Below are positions 19,757 to 31,058 of a stretch of 64,000 bases of DNA, piece by piece; position 1 is the stretch's first letter, and each line of letters starts with the position of its first letter. Source of the stretch: Vreelandella sulfidaeris (GTDB taxonomy: Bacteria; Pseudomonadota; Gammaproteobacteria; Pseudomonadales; Halomonadaceae); NCBI GenBank assembly GCA_007182875.1, contig AP019514.1, forward strand, positions 1,798,001 to 1,862,000, written 5' to 3'. A model generated the notes under the pieces. It ran no database searches. It was given only the letters and a program-made list of their open reading frames with translations, and was not told the origin of the DNA. The position numbers were made by a program, and so were the translations under genes.

Positions 19757-21800
19757 CCTGGCGGTCAAAGGCATTGGCCTGCAGCGTCAGCAGCTGTTCC
19801 AGGGTATCTACGCCGCGGGCCTCTAAACGTGGCAGCAGAGCAAGCCAGAGCTCGGCGGTCACTCGGGCATCACCCAGTGCAGTGTGACGGGTGCCAGGCG
19901 GGAATGCCAGATCGTAGCGTTGGGCTAGGCTATCCAGATCATGGCCATCAAGGGCTTCGTCCAACGCACGAGAAATCAGGAGAGTATCGATGACGGGAAT
20001 GTCAAAGGCGACTCCTTTATGGCTGATGGCGAGTAGGTCAAAGGCGGCATTATGAGCGAGTAATACGGCTTCTCCTATATAGTCGCGAAAGCGGGTCAGC
20101 ACGATATCCAGCGGTGGTGCACCGATCACATCGGCATCGGTAAGACCATGAATCGCAGTGCTGGCAGGCGGGATCGGCCGTTGAGGGTCTACCTTTTGAT
20201 CGAAGGCTTCGCTTGCCAGGAGTCGCCCGTTGACCACGCGGCAGGCGCCAAGGCTAATGACCGTGTCACCGCGGCGTAGCTCAAGGCCGGTAGTTTCGGT
20301 ATCAAACGCCACAACCTCCAAGCTGCGCAGGGAACGGCTGGCGAGCGCTTCGTCCGGCGGCGGGAGATCGGCAATGCCGAAGTCATGAAATTCAGGCCGT
20401 GGTGGTGCGGTTTCCCGCGGGCACCGACGCGCTCCACTGCGGGAAGCGGAAGGCGCAGTCGGGCATGCACGCCATCATCGTCGGCTAGGCTCCAGATGTC
20501 GCTGGCGTGTTGGCGTAGTACATCGGCAACGCTGGGTGTTAACGGCAGCGAGGTTAGTGGCTGCTGGCGCCACTCGGCGAGTTCATGCTCGGGTATCGCT
20601 TTACCGCGCCAAATAAGGTCGAGATAAACGCGTTTATTACCCAGGCATAACTCTCCTTCAAACCCATTGTCAGGAAGATAGGCATTGAGATGCTTAACCA
20701 ACGAATCAAATAGCGCAATCAAGGCCGGGGCGTCGCCTTTAAACCAAGCAGGCATGCCCACCGGTGTGATTAACCGGTGTTCGGGATCAAGGCGCTCATC
20801 CAGTGCTTGCCAGAAGTCGTTGGACCACATGGGCGTTAGGCGCTCGCCCTGGTGCTGCATATCATCGAGCAGTTGGCCAATTTTGGCTACGTTGTCGCCT
20901 AATGTGACGCCTTCTTCATGGATGACGCGCTCAAAGCGTTGGCGCAGCGAAGACGTGCTGGCGTCGTTTTGATCGCGTAGCTGGATGAGCGCATCGGCGG
21001 CGCTGGTCAAACTGGCGGTATGCTGGCGAAGCGGGGTCAGCATATCGGCAAGCTCTGCTCTGACGCCCATTTCGCTCGACCACGACGCCGTTGCGTCGCT
21101 AAAGGTCAACAACGTTTCGCGGTCGCTACCTGGCACTCGACGCAGGATGACTTTTAGCCAACGGTTATCACAAGGAGCGAGAAGTTCTCTAGGCGAGCCG
21201 TCGTTAGGCAGCTGGCTGAGTGCTTGCTGCAAGCTGGCTACGGGCAGTAGGGCTTCCAGGCGTTTCCCTAAGCCAAGCCCGGTATTGCCGACAAAAAGTC
21301 TTCTGCGGCCTGGTTAAATAGCATCACACGGCGGTGATGATCACAGAGTAGCAGCGGGGTTTCGAGCACTTGCAGCAGCGTTTCGAGCTCCTGGCGTATG
21401 CGTGCCGCGCTACGAGCACCGTCAGCGTGGGCAGTGGCTAGGCGGCTGCGATCCTCGCGCCAGCTTTCACGCACTCGACGTAAGTCGGGTCCCAGACCTT
21501 TAGCCAACCTTCGGGTGGGTGTTCATCACGGGCATCGGGATTGGCGACTAAACGCGCTAATTGCACCTGTAAATGGCGCAGCGGTGTAAACAACATGCGC
21601 TCAAGCAACAAACCCACCAGAAATATCGTTGCACCGCCAGAGAAGCTGCCTATCCACAGCGCTATTCGGGTGGCGCCTGTCGGGGTAAGCTGAGTATCCA
21701 GCCAGGCGGCAAAAACAGCACCGCCCAGTAGGCTGACGCCGCTAAGCAACAGCCAAAGGCCGATCAGGCGCTGGCGCTTGGGCAACCCGCCTCGTGTCAT
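19740..21800 (-). CDS. Sensor-like protein fused to a DnaQ-type 3'-5' exonuclease
   Basis: About 686 residues. The N-terminus has two membrane segments (IGLWLLLSGVSLLGGAVFAA, IGSFSGGATIFLVGLLLERM), then a coiled region, a PAS-like segment (VLETPLLLCDHHRRVMLFNQ) and a histidine-kinase-like helical region without a recognisable phospho-His box. The last about 190 residues are a DEDDh exonuclease: VAFDTETTGLE, LLAHNAAFDLL, HTALGDARVT. Frame shifts near 21500, 21290 and 20390 divide the reading frame; net length is a multiple of three. Start ATG 21800 overlaps the regulator stop (ATGA). DnaQ-like genes accompany CrbS-type kinases elsewhere as separate shorter proteins; the attached sensor module is the odd part. 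Confidence 0.75.
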
Positions 21801-22170
21801 GGCTGCTCCTTAATGAGCAGTGTTTTGACTTTCTCCACCAGCGATTGCGTAGAAAAGGGTTTGGTGATGTAGTCATCTGCGCCTAGTGCCATACCTTTTC
21901 GCGCTCTACGTCACGTCCGTGTGCGGTCAACATAATAATGGGTAGTTGTGCAGTGGCTTCTTCGCTGCGTAGTCGCTCTAACACATCAAAACCGCTAATG
22001 CCCGGTAGGCTGATGTCGAGTAGGAGTAGATCCGGCTGGGCATCCTTCACTCGTGCCAGTGCCTGTTCACCATCTTCGGCAGTGACGACCTCAAACCCTG
22101 CTTGTTCCATCAAAAACTCTAACGATAAAACAATATTAGGTTCGTCATCGACGACGAGCACTTTAGCCAT
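21797..22170 (-). CDS. Receiver-only response regulator
   Basis: About 124 residues, a stand-alone CheY-like receiver. VLVVDDEPNI (acidic pocket), LLLLDISLPG (phospho-acceptor Asp), IIMLTA, and after a frame shift near 21888 the Lys in DDYITKPF. No DNA-binding domain follows; the frame ends in LIKEQP inside the next start codon. It probably receives phosphate from the symporter-kinase and signals by protein contact. Confidence 0.85.
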
Positions 22171-22375
22171 GACACTCTCCTGCTTTTATTTGTTTTAGCG
22201 ATACATGCCTGCAGTCTAGATAGATCGAGACAGTCAGCCAAGACGACCTTGGCCGAATGCTCGGCAGTGAGACAGCCATCAGCGAGCAAACCGACTTGCT
22301 TTGTTACACTACTCGCCACTTTGCCATGGCTGACGGTGTTATGGCGGTTCACTGATTAGCAAGGTAGGGCTCTTA

Positions 22376-23442
22376 GTGCGCGTATTACTATTATCAGCCT
22401 ATGAAGCGGTAAGCCATCGCTATTGGGCGCAAAGTTTAATGGAGCAATTGGATGAGGTGTCATGGACACTATTGGCCCTGCCACCACGGCATTTTTCTTG
22501 GCGTATTCGCGGCAATCCGTTGAGCTGGATGTTAAAAGAGCATGCCATCCTCAACCAGTCGTATGATGTCGTGCTAGCTACCTCAATGGTCGACCTAGCG
22601 ACACTGATTGGGCTTTTTCCACATCTTGGTCGAGCGAAGAAGGTCGTTTATTTTCATGAAAACCAGTTCGCCTATCCTGAGTCGAGCGACCAGATGTCGC
22701 AAGTGGAAGCCAAAATGGTCAATCTCTATACGGCGCTAGCGGCGGATAATGTGGTGTTTAACAGCGCTTACAACCGTGACTCCTTTATTGATGGCGCGCG
22801 TGGCTTCGAAAAGATGCCTGAGAACCTGCCTGCGGCGAAGCCACTTGAAGCGCTGCGCGAGCGGTCTCAGGTTTTACCAGTACCCATTTCTGAGAGCTCA
22901 ACATCTCGCCAGCAAACGGCTATTCAAAAACAGTGCCTCAGCGTATTGTTTGGAATCATCGTTGGGAGTACGACAAAAACCCTGACGATTTCTTCGCGGT
23001 ACTGTTTGCGTTAAGCGAAGCCGGTGTAGCGTTTGAACTTGCGGTGCTCGGGCAGCGCTTTCGCCAAGTCCCTGCTATTTTTGCTGAGGCTAAACAACGT
23101 TTATCTAGGCATATCGTTGCGTGGGGGCCGCAGCCTGAAGACGCGTATCGAGAATTGTTGGATAGCGCGGGTATCGTGGTCTCAACCACATGGCATGAAT
23201 TTCAGGGCTTGGCGATTATGGAAGCGGCCCAGCGTGGCGCACTGCCGCTGGTGCCCAATCGGCTCTGCTTCCCGGCGCTTTACCCGCCTACTTATCGCTA
23301 TGACGGCACTCAAGCAGGGCTGTATGAGCGGCTGCATCGGTGGCTAACCGATCCTGCAGCGCGTCCTGAACCGCTAGATACCAAGCCATGGGAGTGGCCA
23401 GCTTGGCGCGAAGAATATAGAAAATTGCTACTTGCCCGCTAA
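22376..23442 (+). CDS. DUF3524 glycosyltransferase (tRNA-queuosine mannosyltransferase-like)
   Basis: About 355 residues, GTG start at 22376. The N-terminal DUF3524 domain is clear: RVLLLSAYEAVSHRYWAQSL, VVLATSMVDLATL, VYFHENQFAYP, NVVFNSAYNRDSF. The second half is a GT4-type lobe: PQRIVWNHRWEYDKNP, STTWHEFQGLAIMEAAQRG, PLVPNRLCFPALYP. One frame shift near 22930. Members are thought to mannosylate queuosine in tRNA-Asp, but the exact substrate cannot be read from sequence. Convergent with nth; the stop codons overlap. Confidence 0.8.
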
Positions 23443-24075
23443 GCGATCTCTGTTTTTCTTTATATTCGCAAAGATCTTCAATGATACAGCTGCCGCAGCG
23501 TGGCTTGCGCGCTATACACGTATAACGCCCGTGGAGTATCAGCCAGTGGTGAGCATCCTGGAGAAACCCTTTGGGCACATGACGTAGCAGTTTTTGCTCC
23601 ACCTCGACCACATTCTTGCCTTTAGCGATGCCGGTGCGGTTAGAAACTCGGAAAATATGCGTATCCACTGCCATAGTGGGGTGACCAAAGGCCGTATTGA
23701 GAATGACGTTGGCGGTTTTGCGGCCTACACCCGGCAAGGCTTCTAACGCTTGCCGGGTATCGGGCACCTCGCCACCGTGCTGGTCGACTAGAATGTGACA
23801 GGTTTTCATCAAATTTTCGGCCTTGGTATTGTAAAGGCCGATGGTTTTGATATGCGCTTTAAGCTGGTCGATACCCAAATCAATGATCGCTTGAGGCGTA
23901 TTCGCGACAGGATAAAGGCGTGCTGTGGCTTTATTGACCCCTACATCGGTGGCTTGAGCCGAAAGCAGCACGGCAGCCAGCAACTCAAAGGGGTGTTCCA
24001 GTTGAGCTCGGTAGTGGGTTGGGGAGTCTCTGCCTGAAGGCGAGCAAAAATTTCATGACGCTTTTGGGCATTCAT
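23439..24075 (-). CDS. nth: Endonuclease III
   Basis: DNA glycosylase/AP lyase for oxidised pyrimidines, about 211 residues. Start MNAQKRHEIFARLQAE. Contains LLAAVLLSAQATDVGVN, helix-hairpin-helix LEALPGVGRKTANVIL with the catalytic Lys, VDTHIFRVSNR with the Asp, and the Fe-S cluster cysteines in CIARKPRCGSCIIEDLCEY. Shifts near 24000 and 23453; adding one A to the latter run yields the normal ending KEKTEIA at 23439, where the present frame runs on for about 47 residues. Last gene of the rsx operon, the common order. Confidence 0.92.
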
Positions 24076-24095
24076 GGTTTGTCTCTTTTTTAGAT

Positions 24096-24152
24096 GCAGT
24101 TATTTAAATGCAGTAATTTAAAAACCGTTATTTAAAAGCCGTTATTTAATCG
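24096..24152. repeat. Four tandem 14-15-bp units at the rsxE 3' end
   Basis: GCAGTTATTTAAAT, GCAGTAATTTAAAAA, CCGTTATTTAAAAG, CCGTTATTTAATCG at 24096, 24110, 24125, 24139. The last unit supplies the rsxE stop codon (24142-24144). Confidence 0.8.
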
Positions 24153-24843
24153 TGCCGGTAACTCGCACGCGGCGTTCAATGCGAGGTGCAGCTGTAACAG
24201 GGCGAGCGCGAGCAACGCTGTGTTGATCAATGACATTTTTTAGGGGCGATTAGCATGCCAGCCACAAAGAAAGCCCCTGGCGGCAGTATGAAAAATAGAA
24301 ACTGATAATCGTCAGCAATGGTGAGCTGCCAATTAGCGGCCTGCGGCCCAAACAGCAGTGCCATATCGCTAAACAGCGTGCCTTGGCCGAGCAACTCTCG
24401 CAGGGCGCCCAGCAATACCAGAACTGCGCCAAACCCTAATCCCATCATCAAGCCATCGATGGCGGCAGGCAGCACTGGTTGACGAGAGGCAAAGGCATCC
24501 GCGCGGCCGAGGATGGCGCAGTTGGTGACAATTAGCGGAATAAAAATGCCCAGTACCTGGTAGAGCGGGTAGGCGTAGGCGGCCATTAGCAATTCAGCGC
24601 AAGTAACAAAGGCAGCAATGACCATCACGAAAGCGGGCAGGCGTACGGCGGTGGGCACCTGATGACGGATCAATGAAATAGCCGTACTGGCACCCACCAT
24701 TACCATCAGCGTGGCAAGCGCTAGCCCTAGCGCATTGACGATGCTGCCGCTGACAGCCAACAGGGGCAGAGCCCTAGCAATTGCACCAGAGCTGGGTTAT
24801 TCGACCAAAGACCGCTTCGGGCGAGTTCGCGCCACTGGCTCAT
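24142..24843 (-). CDS. rsxE: Rnf electron transport complex subunit E
   Basis: Membrane subunit of the Rnf/Rsx ion-pumping ferredoxin:NAD+ oxidoreductase, about 233 residues. Read from [20 protein letters not shown] through [12 protein letters not shown], ending [10 protein letters not shown]. Motifs [17 protein letters not shown] and [16 protein letters not shown] match RnfE. Shifts near 24765 (C-run one short) and 24238 (A-run one long) shorten the raw frame at both ends. Starts inside the rsxG stop. Confidence 0.92.
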
Positions 24844-25476
24844 GATGTAGGCTCCTGAGAAGAAATCGGTAGCGGTGTTTCGGCGGCGTACTGTAAGGCT
24901 TTATATACGGCGTTTACCACGGCCCTAGGCGTAATCGTCGCACCGGTAAAAGCGTCAAAATGGCCGCCGTCTTTAGCCACTGTCCAGCCTGACGGTGACA
25001 AGCTATCTAATCCCAGGCCATCAAAACCGGTAATCCAGTCGCTGCGTCTGCGTTCTATATCATCACCCAGTCCAGGTGTTTCCTGATGTTGGGTGACGCG
25101 TACTCCGCTAATACGCTGCTGCTCATCAATGCCTATTAGTAGCTGAATTTCGCCGTTGTATCCCTGCCGTGTCACCACTGGAAAAATCACCGCACCGCTA
25201 TCCTGGTCGCTTACCGACCAGCCCTGGGTATCTTTTTCTAGCCCCAGCACCTCTGCGTTGGGAAGGGGTAAAGGTGCTTTCCAAAACGTCGGTAATGGGA
25301 ATATTGGCTAACGTTTCGGGCAATACTTCTTGAAGTTGGCGGTGCTGATAAGCCAACTGGTGCGTCGCTATTCGCTCGGCGGTTAAGGCGCGCGTTAATG
25401 CGATGCTGCCCGCCGTTACCAGTGCAAAGGCCCCCAGCGCGAGTGCCCCTCGTAGCATGGCCTGGCGTAGCGTCAT
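24840..25476 (-). CDS. rsxG: Rnf complex subunit G
   Basis: Periplasm-facing flavoprotein subunit. One N-terminal membrane segment ([19 protein letters not shown]), then the FMN-binding domain; the covalent FMN Thr lies in [12 protein letters not shown]. Also [13 protein letters not shown] and [12 protein letters not shown]. One frame shift near 25255. Overlaps rsxD and rsxE by ATGA-type junctions, so translation is coupled. Confidence 0.92.
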
Positions 25477-26510
25477 AGCTGCTTTCCTGGCGAGGTTTTT
25501 GGTATGCCGGTGGGGCGCGGCACGCTATAAAGGTCTAACAGCGGTACGCACAGATTCATCAGTAATACCGCAAACGCCACTGCATCGGGGTAGCCACCAA
25601 AGGTACGAATGATGATGACTAACACGCCAATGCCAGCGCCATAAATAAGTTTACCGCGTCGGCTAGTGGCTGCAGAAACAGGGTCGGTGGCGATAAAGAA
25701 CGCCCCAAACAAGGTTGCCCCGGTGAGCAGGTGAAACAACGGAGAAGCAAAGTGGCTTGGGTCGCTGAGATAAAACAGCGTCGCAAGTACCACGACACTA
25801 CCAGCATGGCGGCAGGAATGTGCCAACTGATAATCCGTTTGTACAATAAGAACGTACCGCCCAGCAGCCAGGCTAAGCTGATGATTTGCCATGCACCGAG
25901 CGTACCTTCAGGCAATGGTTTGGCTGCCCAGAACTCGCTGGCAAGCACCGCTTCACCTTTGTGCTTAAAAGCATCGAGCGGTGTGGCACCGCTCAGGCTA
26001 TCCAACTGAGCGGCTGGCAGCGTGCCAGTGATTTGAGACCATAACTCGGTGGGCACAATGTTTTGGGGTGGTGTCCATAGCGTCATATAGGTAGGAAAAG
26101 ACACCAATAGCAGCGCATAACCCACCATGGCAGGATTGAAGGGATTATGACCTAAACCTCCATACAACTGTTTGGCGACTACAATCGCAGCAACCATGCC
26201 CACGCAAATCAGCCACCAGGGGCTGGCTGGTGGTAGCGAAACGCCAAGCAGAACACCTGTGAGTAGGGCGCTTGAGTCATTGATCGTTATTCGTATTGGT
26301 CGTTTGCGCACTCGTAACACGGCTGCTTCAAGCGCAACCCCAGCGTTGCTGCTAACAGCACGTTGCTGAGAACGCCAAGGCCAAAGAAATAGCTCATCGT
26401 GGCGATGCCCGGCAGGGTTGCTGCAAATACCCAACGCATTAAGCTCGCCGTGGGGGCACGGTAGAAGCGGCGTTACCACCGTTTACCTGTGAAGCGTGCA
26501 TCATACTCAT
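25473..26510 (-). CDS. rsxD: Rnf complex subunit D
   Basis: Multi-spanning membrane subunit, about 345 residues, start [17 protein letters not shown]. Contains GLGHNPFNPAMVGYALLLVSFP and the covalent FMN site in LSGATPLDAFK, then FIATDPVSAATSRRGKLIYGAG. Shifts near 26450, 26340 and 25800 divide it. Start overlaps the rsxC stop. Confidence 0.9.
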
Positions 26511-28160
26511 GGCGATTCCTTGCTGGGCTGCTGCTCGCGTGCTTTAGCAAGCTGCAACTCGGCTGCTCGTAAGTTCTCCTGCGCGGTTGCAAGCTGCGTT
26601 TCCAGATCATCAAGGGGCTGTTTAGGGTCTTCCTGGGCCACACGTGAAAGGTTTTTTTCGGCTTTTTTAACCGACGCTTTGGCAGCTGCATGGGCAATTC
26701 GCAGTCCGCGTAAATCCACTTTCTCACTGCTTGCCGTGGTGTTGCTGGCAGGACGCTGTTGCTGTGCTTGGCGAGCTGCCTTGCGCGCCTGTTTTTCGGC
26801 CTCTTCGCGAGCAAGCCGCGCTTGCCGAAATTCAAAGCGGTGCTTGGCGTGCTCTGCTTTTTCCGCCTCAATACGCTGCAGGCGTAGACGGCTTTTCGCC
26901 TCGCGATAATCATCAACCAGCGGAATATGGCTTGGACAAACGTAACTACAGGCACCGCATTCAATACAATCGAACAGGTGGTAGTGCTCCATCTTGGTGT
27001 CGTCTTTAGCGCGTGCGTACCAGTGAAGCTGCTGAGGCAACAGTGCTACCGGGCAAACGCTTTCACATTCGCCACAACGAATGCAGGGCGACTCCTCTGG
27101 TGCCTGTGGAAGTTCATCAGTGGTTGCGGCGATCAGGCAGTTGGTGAGTTTGGTGACCGGCGCATCCAGTGTCAGCAGCGGCGTTCCCATCATGGGACCG
27201 CCCTGAATCACTTGACTTAATGTTGCCTGGTTTAGACCCGCGTGCGTCAGCAGTTCGTTTATGGAGGTGCCTATGCGAACCCAGCGGTTGCCGGGGCTGG
27301 CAACCGCTTCTCCCGTCAAGGTCACCACTCTGGATACCAGCGGTTGTCCGTCGCGAATGGCCTGGAGTACCGCGAGAAGCGTGCCGGGGTTATGGCAAAG
27401 CACCCCACATCGACTGGCAAACCGCCACTGGGTACTGTCAGATCAAGTAATTTTTTTATCGGTTGACGCTCGCCACCGCTGGGGTAGCGAGTGGGAATCA
27501 CTTTAGCTCAACCAGAGCCGGCTGGCTAAACGGTAGTGCACTTCTCAGGGCTTCAATGGCCGCGGGCTTATTATCCTCGATGCCAATTATGATCTGCCGT
27601 GCGTTACACAGTTTGGCCATTATCTGCGCGCCTTCGAGTACTTCACTAGCGTAATGGCGCAAGGTGATATCGTCGGCAGTAATATAAGGCTCGCACTCAG
27701 CAGCATTGATCACGAGGGTGTGAATCGGATGCTGTTCCACCGCAAGCGCTTTAATGTGGGTAGGAAAGCCGGCCCCGCCTAGGCCGACAAGGCCGCTCTC
27801 GTTTAAGCGCTCAAGCAGCTCAACGGGAGCGGAATAGCGCCAGTCGAGGCCAGGCAGGCGCTGCCATTCATCTCGCCCATCACCCTCTATAATGATTTGG
27901 ATGGTGCTAACGTCGGCTATCGTGCCGCTGATGCTGGCATGCAAGTGGCTGGAAATCATCCCTTCGCGCTTAGCAATCACGCTGCCCACCTTCACCAAGT
28001 CACCTGGCGCGACACAGGGGGTGGCGGGCTGACCGCTATGTTGTTGCAGTGGGAGAACCACTCGGTTCGGCAGTGGCGCCTCAATCAGTGCAGCCTGATT
28101 TGAGCGCAGCTTGCGCTCGGGAGGGTAAATGCCACCCGGAAAATCAAAGGCGCTCGACAT
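26507..28160 (-). CDS. rsxC: Rnf complex subunit C
   Basis: Peripheral NADH-binding, iron-sulfur subunit, about 550 residues. Start [17 protein letters not shown]. Flavin/NADH part: [15 protein letters not shown] and [13 protein letters not shown]. Two ferredoxin motifs, [12 protein letters not shown] and [12 protein letters not shown]. The C-terminal about 150 residues are a charged Ala/Lys/Glu-rich tail, as in long gammaproteobacterial RsxC. One shift near 27490. The ATG 28160 lies 17 bp inside rsxB. Confidence 0.92.
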
Positions 28161-28751
28161 GAACACCTCCTGGCGTAGCTTGTCGGTCACTGGCAATAAC
28201 ATTGGATGGCGGTTTGATAACCGGCTGCCAGCGGCTGAGTGGCGCCGTTCGCGGCAGCATATCAATACAGTCGACGGGGCAGGGGTCCAGACACAAATCG
28301 CAGCCGGTGCATTCATCTTCAATCACGGTATGCATTAATTTGGCAGCGCCAATTATCGCGTCGACCGGGCAGGCTTGAATGCATTTTGTACAGCCAATGC
28401 ACTCTGCTTCGCGAATAAAGCCACCTTCGCTTCGCTTTGGGCTTCACCGTCGAGAGGCTCGGGTGCGCGACCTAATAAATCGGCAAGCCCTGGATAGTCG
28501 CTTCACCCCTGGTGGGCATTTATTAAGTGAGTCACCTTGGTTAATGGCTTCTGCATACGGTCGGCAGCCAGGGTAGCCGCACTGGCCACATTGGGTTTGC
28601 GGCAATAACGCATCAATTTGCTCTACCAGTGGGTTATCTTCACGCTTGAAGCGTTCATTAACGACCCCAGAAGAGCACCGAAACTGATGCCCAAGCCGGT
28701 GAGTACCGCGATGGCGCTTAGAATGCTGATAGCATCGAATGTATTACTCAT
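28144..28751 (-). CDS. rsxB: Rnf complex subunit B
   Basis: Iron-sulfur subunit, about 202 residues. N-terminal membrane anchor ([20 protein letters not shown]), the 4Fe-4S domain [15 protein letters not shown], then two ferredoxin motifs [16 protein letters not shown] and [17 protein letters not shown]. Present frame broken near 28665, 28505 and 28435. Downstream end reads PGGVHVERL and overlaps rsxC. Confidence 0.92.
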
Positions 28752-28763
28752 TACGCGCTGCCT

Positions 28764-29344
28764 TCACCCTTGTACTAACCCAGAAAAGCCGAGAAATGCC
28801 AGCGACATCAGGCTAGCGGTCACCATGGCAATAGCGGCACCTTGGAACGGTTTGGGGATATCTGCCCCGGCTATGCGTTCGCGCATGGCTGCAAACAAAA
28901 CCAAAATAAGCGAGAACCCCAGTGCGGCGCCCAACCCATAAAGGAGGGTATGAAAAAACTTAACTCGCGATTTAGCGACAGCAAAGCGACCCCCAGCACT
29001 GCGCAGTTAGTCGTGATGAGCGGTAGGAAAATGCCCAGTACTTGATGCAACAGAGGGCTTAGCTGGCGCACCATGATTTCAGTGAACTGCACCACGGCGG
29101 CGATGACCACAATAAAACTGATGGTGCGAAGATAAGCGACATCCAGCGGCACAAGCAGTCCGTGGTAGACCACGAAGCTGGCCGCTGACGCCAGGGTCAG
29201 TACAAAGGTGGTGGCCAGGGACATACCCATAGCCGACTCTAATTTATTAGAGACCCCCATAAAGGGACACAAGCCCAAAAACTGAACCAGCACGAAATTG
29301 TTGACCAGTGCTGTGCTGATCAAAATAATAAATAGCTCACTCAT
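28764..29344 (-). CDS. rsxA: Rnf complex subunit A
   Basis: Membrane subunit, 193 residues across one shift near 28955, the same length as E. coli RsxA. Typical Rnf[49 protein letters not shown], ending GFSGLVQG. Its ATG overlaps the stop of the upstream diguanylate cyclase (ATGA) and no Shine-Dalgarno is visible in the preceding 20 bases. Confidence 0.93.
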
Positions 29345-30938
29345 GGCGGCGTATTATGAGAAGAAAATGGGGTATTGGCTAGCGAAGGTGTATAAACCAC
29401 GGAGCAATGTCGTCCAGCGGCTTTGGCAGCGTACAATGCTTGGTCTGCAGCTGTCATTAAAGCGGTGGGGGTCATAAGTGCCGTGCTGTCAAACTGACAA
29501 ATCCCAATGCTGACGGTGACATGCGGCGCCACAGGCGACAACTGGTGCGGGTACTTTAATTGATCAATGGCATGACTCAAAGCCTCGCTTTTTTCAATCG
29601 CTTGGGTAGCTGAAGTGGCAGGCAGCATGGCACTAAACTCTTCACCGCCCGTGCGTGCGATAAAAAACCCCTGGTTAGTGGCGACGTCATGCATTGTCTG
29701 CGCTACTCGTTGCAAGCATGTATCGCCCTCAGGATGGCCGTAATGGTCATTAAATAATTTAAAATGGTCAATATCGAGCATCATCACCGACAGGGGTTGG
29801 CCGGTGACCAAGGCGATATTAATCACTTCTTGTAGCCGCTGGTCGAATAAACGGCGATTGGGTAAGCCAGTCAATGCGTCATGGGTAGAAAGCTCGATTA
29901 GCTCGGCATTAAGCTGCTTTTGATGTTTAAACTGCTGCTGAAAGGTACGCGCTAACACACCGATTTCATCGGTGCGCTTTATCAGGTTGGCCGATTCGGC
30001 CGAGTCGACACTGACTTGCTGGGTAAATTGGGTAAGGGTTCTCAGTGGCTTCAGGATAATACGCTCGAGTAGAAACAGGACAAGGGCAATGACCAAAAGC
30101 ATTAAGCATGCTGTCCACAAAAGTACGTATCGAAAGGTCTCTAAACTGGCTAAATAGCTGGTGCGATTAAGGTGGGTTCCTAGCTCGATTTGCTCGTTGT
30201 GTGGATAGGTAGGTATATAGCGCTGCGCCTGGATAGTATTACCCGTAATAGTAACGGCAACCTCTTTGTCTATAGGCGCATCAACCATCGAAAGTGTGGT
30301 TGGTAACCCCGTATAGTCTTCTATGATGTCACGCCATGCACCATCCATTGGCCTCACTTTAAATAACCAGCCTTGTGGTGGGCCACTTTCGTCAGTACGC
30401 AAAATGGGATTAGAAGCCACCATCAAGGGAGGTGAGCCAGCATAGAGGTTGCTTTTTCCTTGCTGCGGGTCTTCCTCAATAGAGGCCTTCATAGTTCGGA
30501 TTAACCCTTCCGCCCAACCGCACTCCCGCTCCATGGTATGGCAGGTAGTGTAAAGGTCAGTAGCAGGGTTAATGCCTGCTATAAAATGGACTTGGCCCTC
30601 TGCGTTAAAAACACCATCAGCTGGTAGCGCATTTCTTCAAACATTTGCTGGCTAAAATTTGTATCGGTATAGCCGGGATAATAGCCTTGGATAAATTCGT
30701 AAGTATCGTCCCAAATAGCCCAATCTCGAACTTGGGCTAATAGTTCTTTCTGACTGATCTGAAGGCTGCGCTCAATTTGCTCAAGCTCTTGCATCACTAC
30801 CGCACGCTCTTCCTTGTGAAGCGCTGGGAATATCACCCATTGACTCAATGCCCCTAAAGAAATGAGAGCAAGGAGCAAGACGCCTCCTAAGGCAGCTAAA
30901 AAACGAAAGCGTAAAGATCGCGAGAAGATTCGAACCAT
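29341..30938 (-). CDS. CHASE4-HAMP diguanylate cyclase
   Basis: About 532 residues: an N-terminal membrane segment ([19 protein letters not shown]), a periplasmic CHASE4-like sensor with [12 protein letters not shown], a second segment ([19 protein letters not shown]), a HAMP-like linker ([12 protein letters not shown]), and a GGDEF domain starting [20 protein letters not shown] with active-site GGEEF and [16 protein letters not shown]. No RxxD inhibitory site is seen just before GGEEF. One frame shift near 30545. It makes cyclic di-GMP in response to an unknown periplasmic cue and is translationally joined to rsxA. Confidence 0.88.
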
Positions 30939-30964
30939 AAAAGTGCCTGAGCAAAGCGGTGATG

Positions 30965-31005
30965 ATGTGCGACTAAAAATGTGCGACTAAAACAGTACTT
31001 AAAAA
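30965..31005. repeat. Perfect 14-bp tandem duplication plus a diverged copy
   Basis: ATGTGCGACTAAAA at 30965-30978 and again at 30979-30992, identical, then CAGTACTTAAAAA (30993-31005). In the metG-diguanylate cyclase spacer. Confidence 0.85.
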
Positions 31006-31040
31006 CAAAAAGGGGCAAAGGCGGTTAGCCTCTGCCCCTT
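31003..31040 (-). terminator. Rho-independent terminator of metG
   Basis: AGGGGCA-A-AGGC (31011-31022) pairs with GCCT-C-TGCCCCT (31028-31039); on the minus strand the stem is followed by TTTTTGTTTTT-like sequence. Located 19 bp after the metG stop. Confidence 0.85.
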
Positions 31041-31058
31041 AATAACCTACTCTCTTGA

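Noticed and set aside
22171..22375. Regulatory elements between the response regulator and glycosyltransferase
   Set aside because: No clear promoter pair, hairpin or repeat could be supported in this divergent spacer.
26496..26909. Plus-strand frame rich in Ser/Arg/Ala
   Set aside because: It is the antisense shadow of the Ala/Lys/Glu-rich tail of rsxC.
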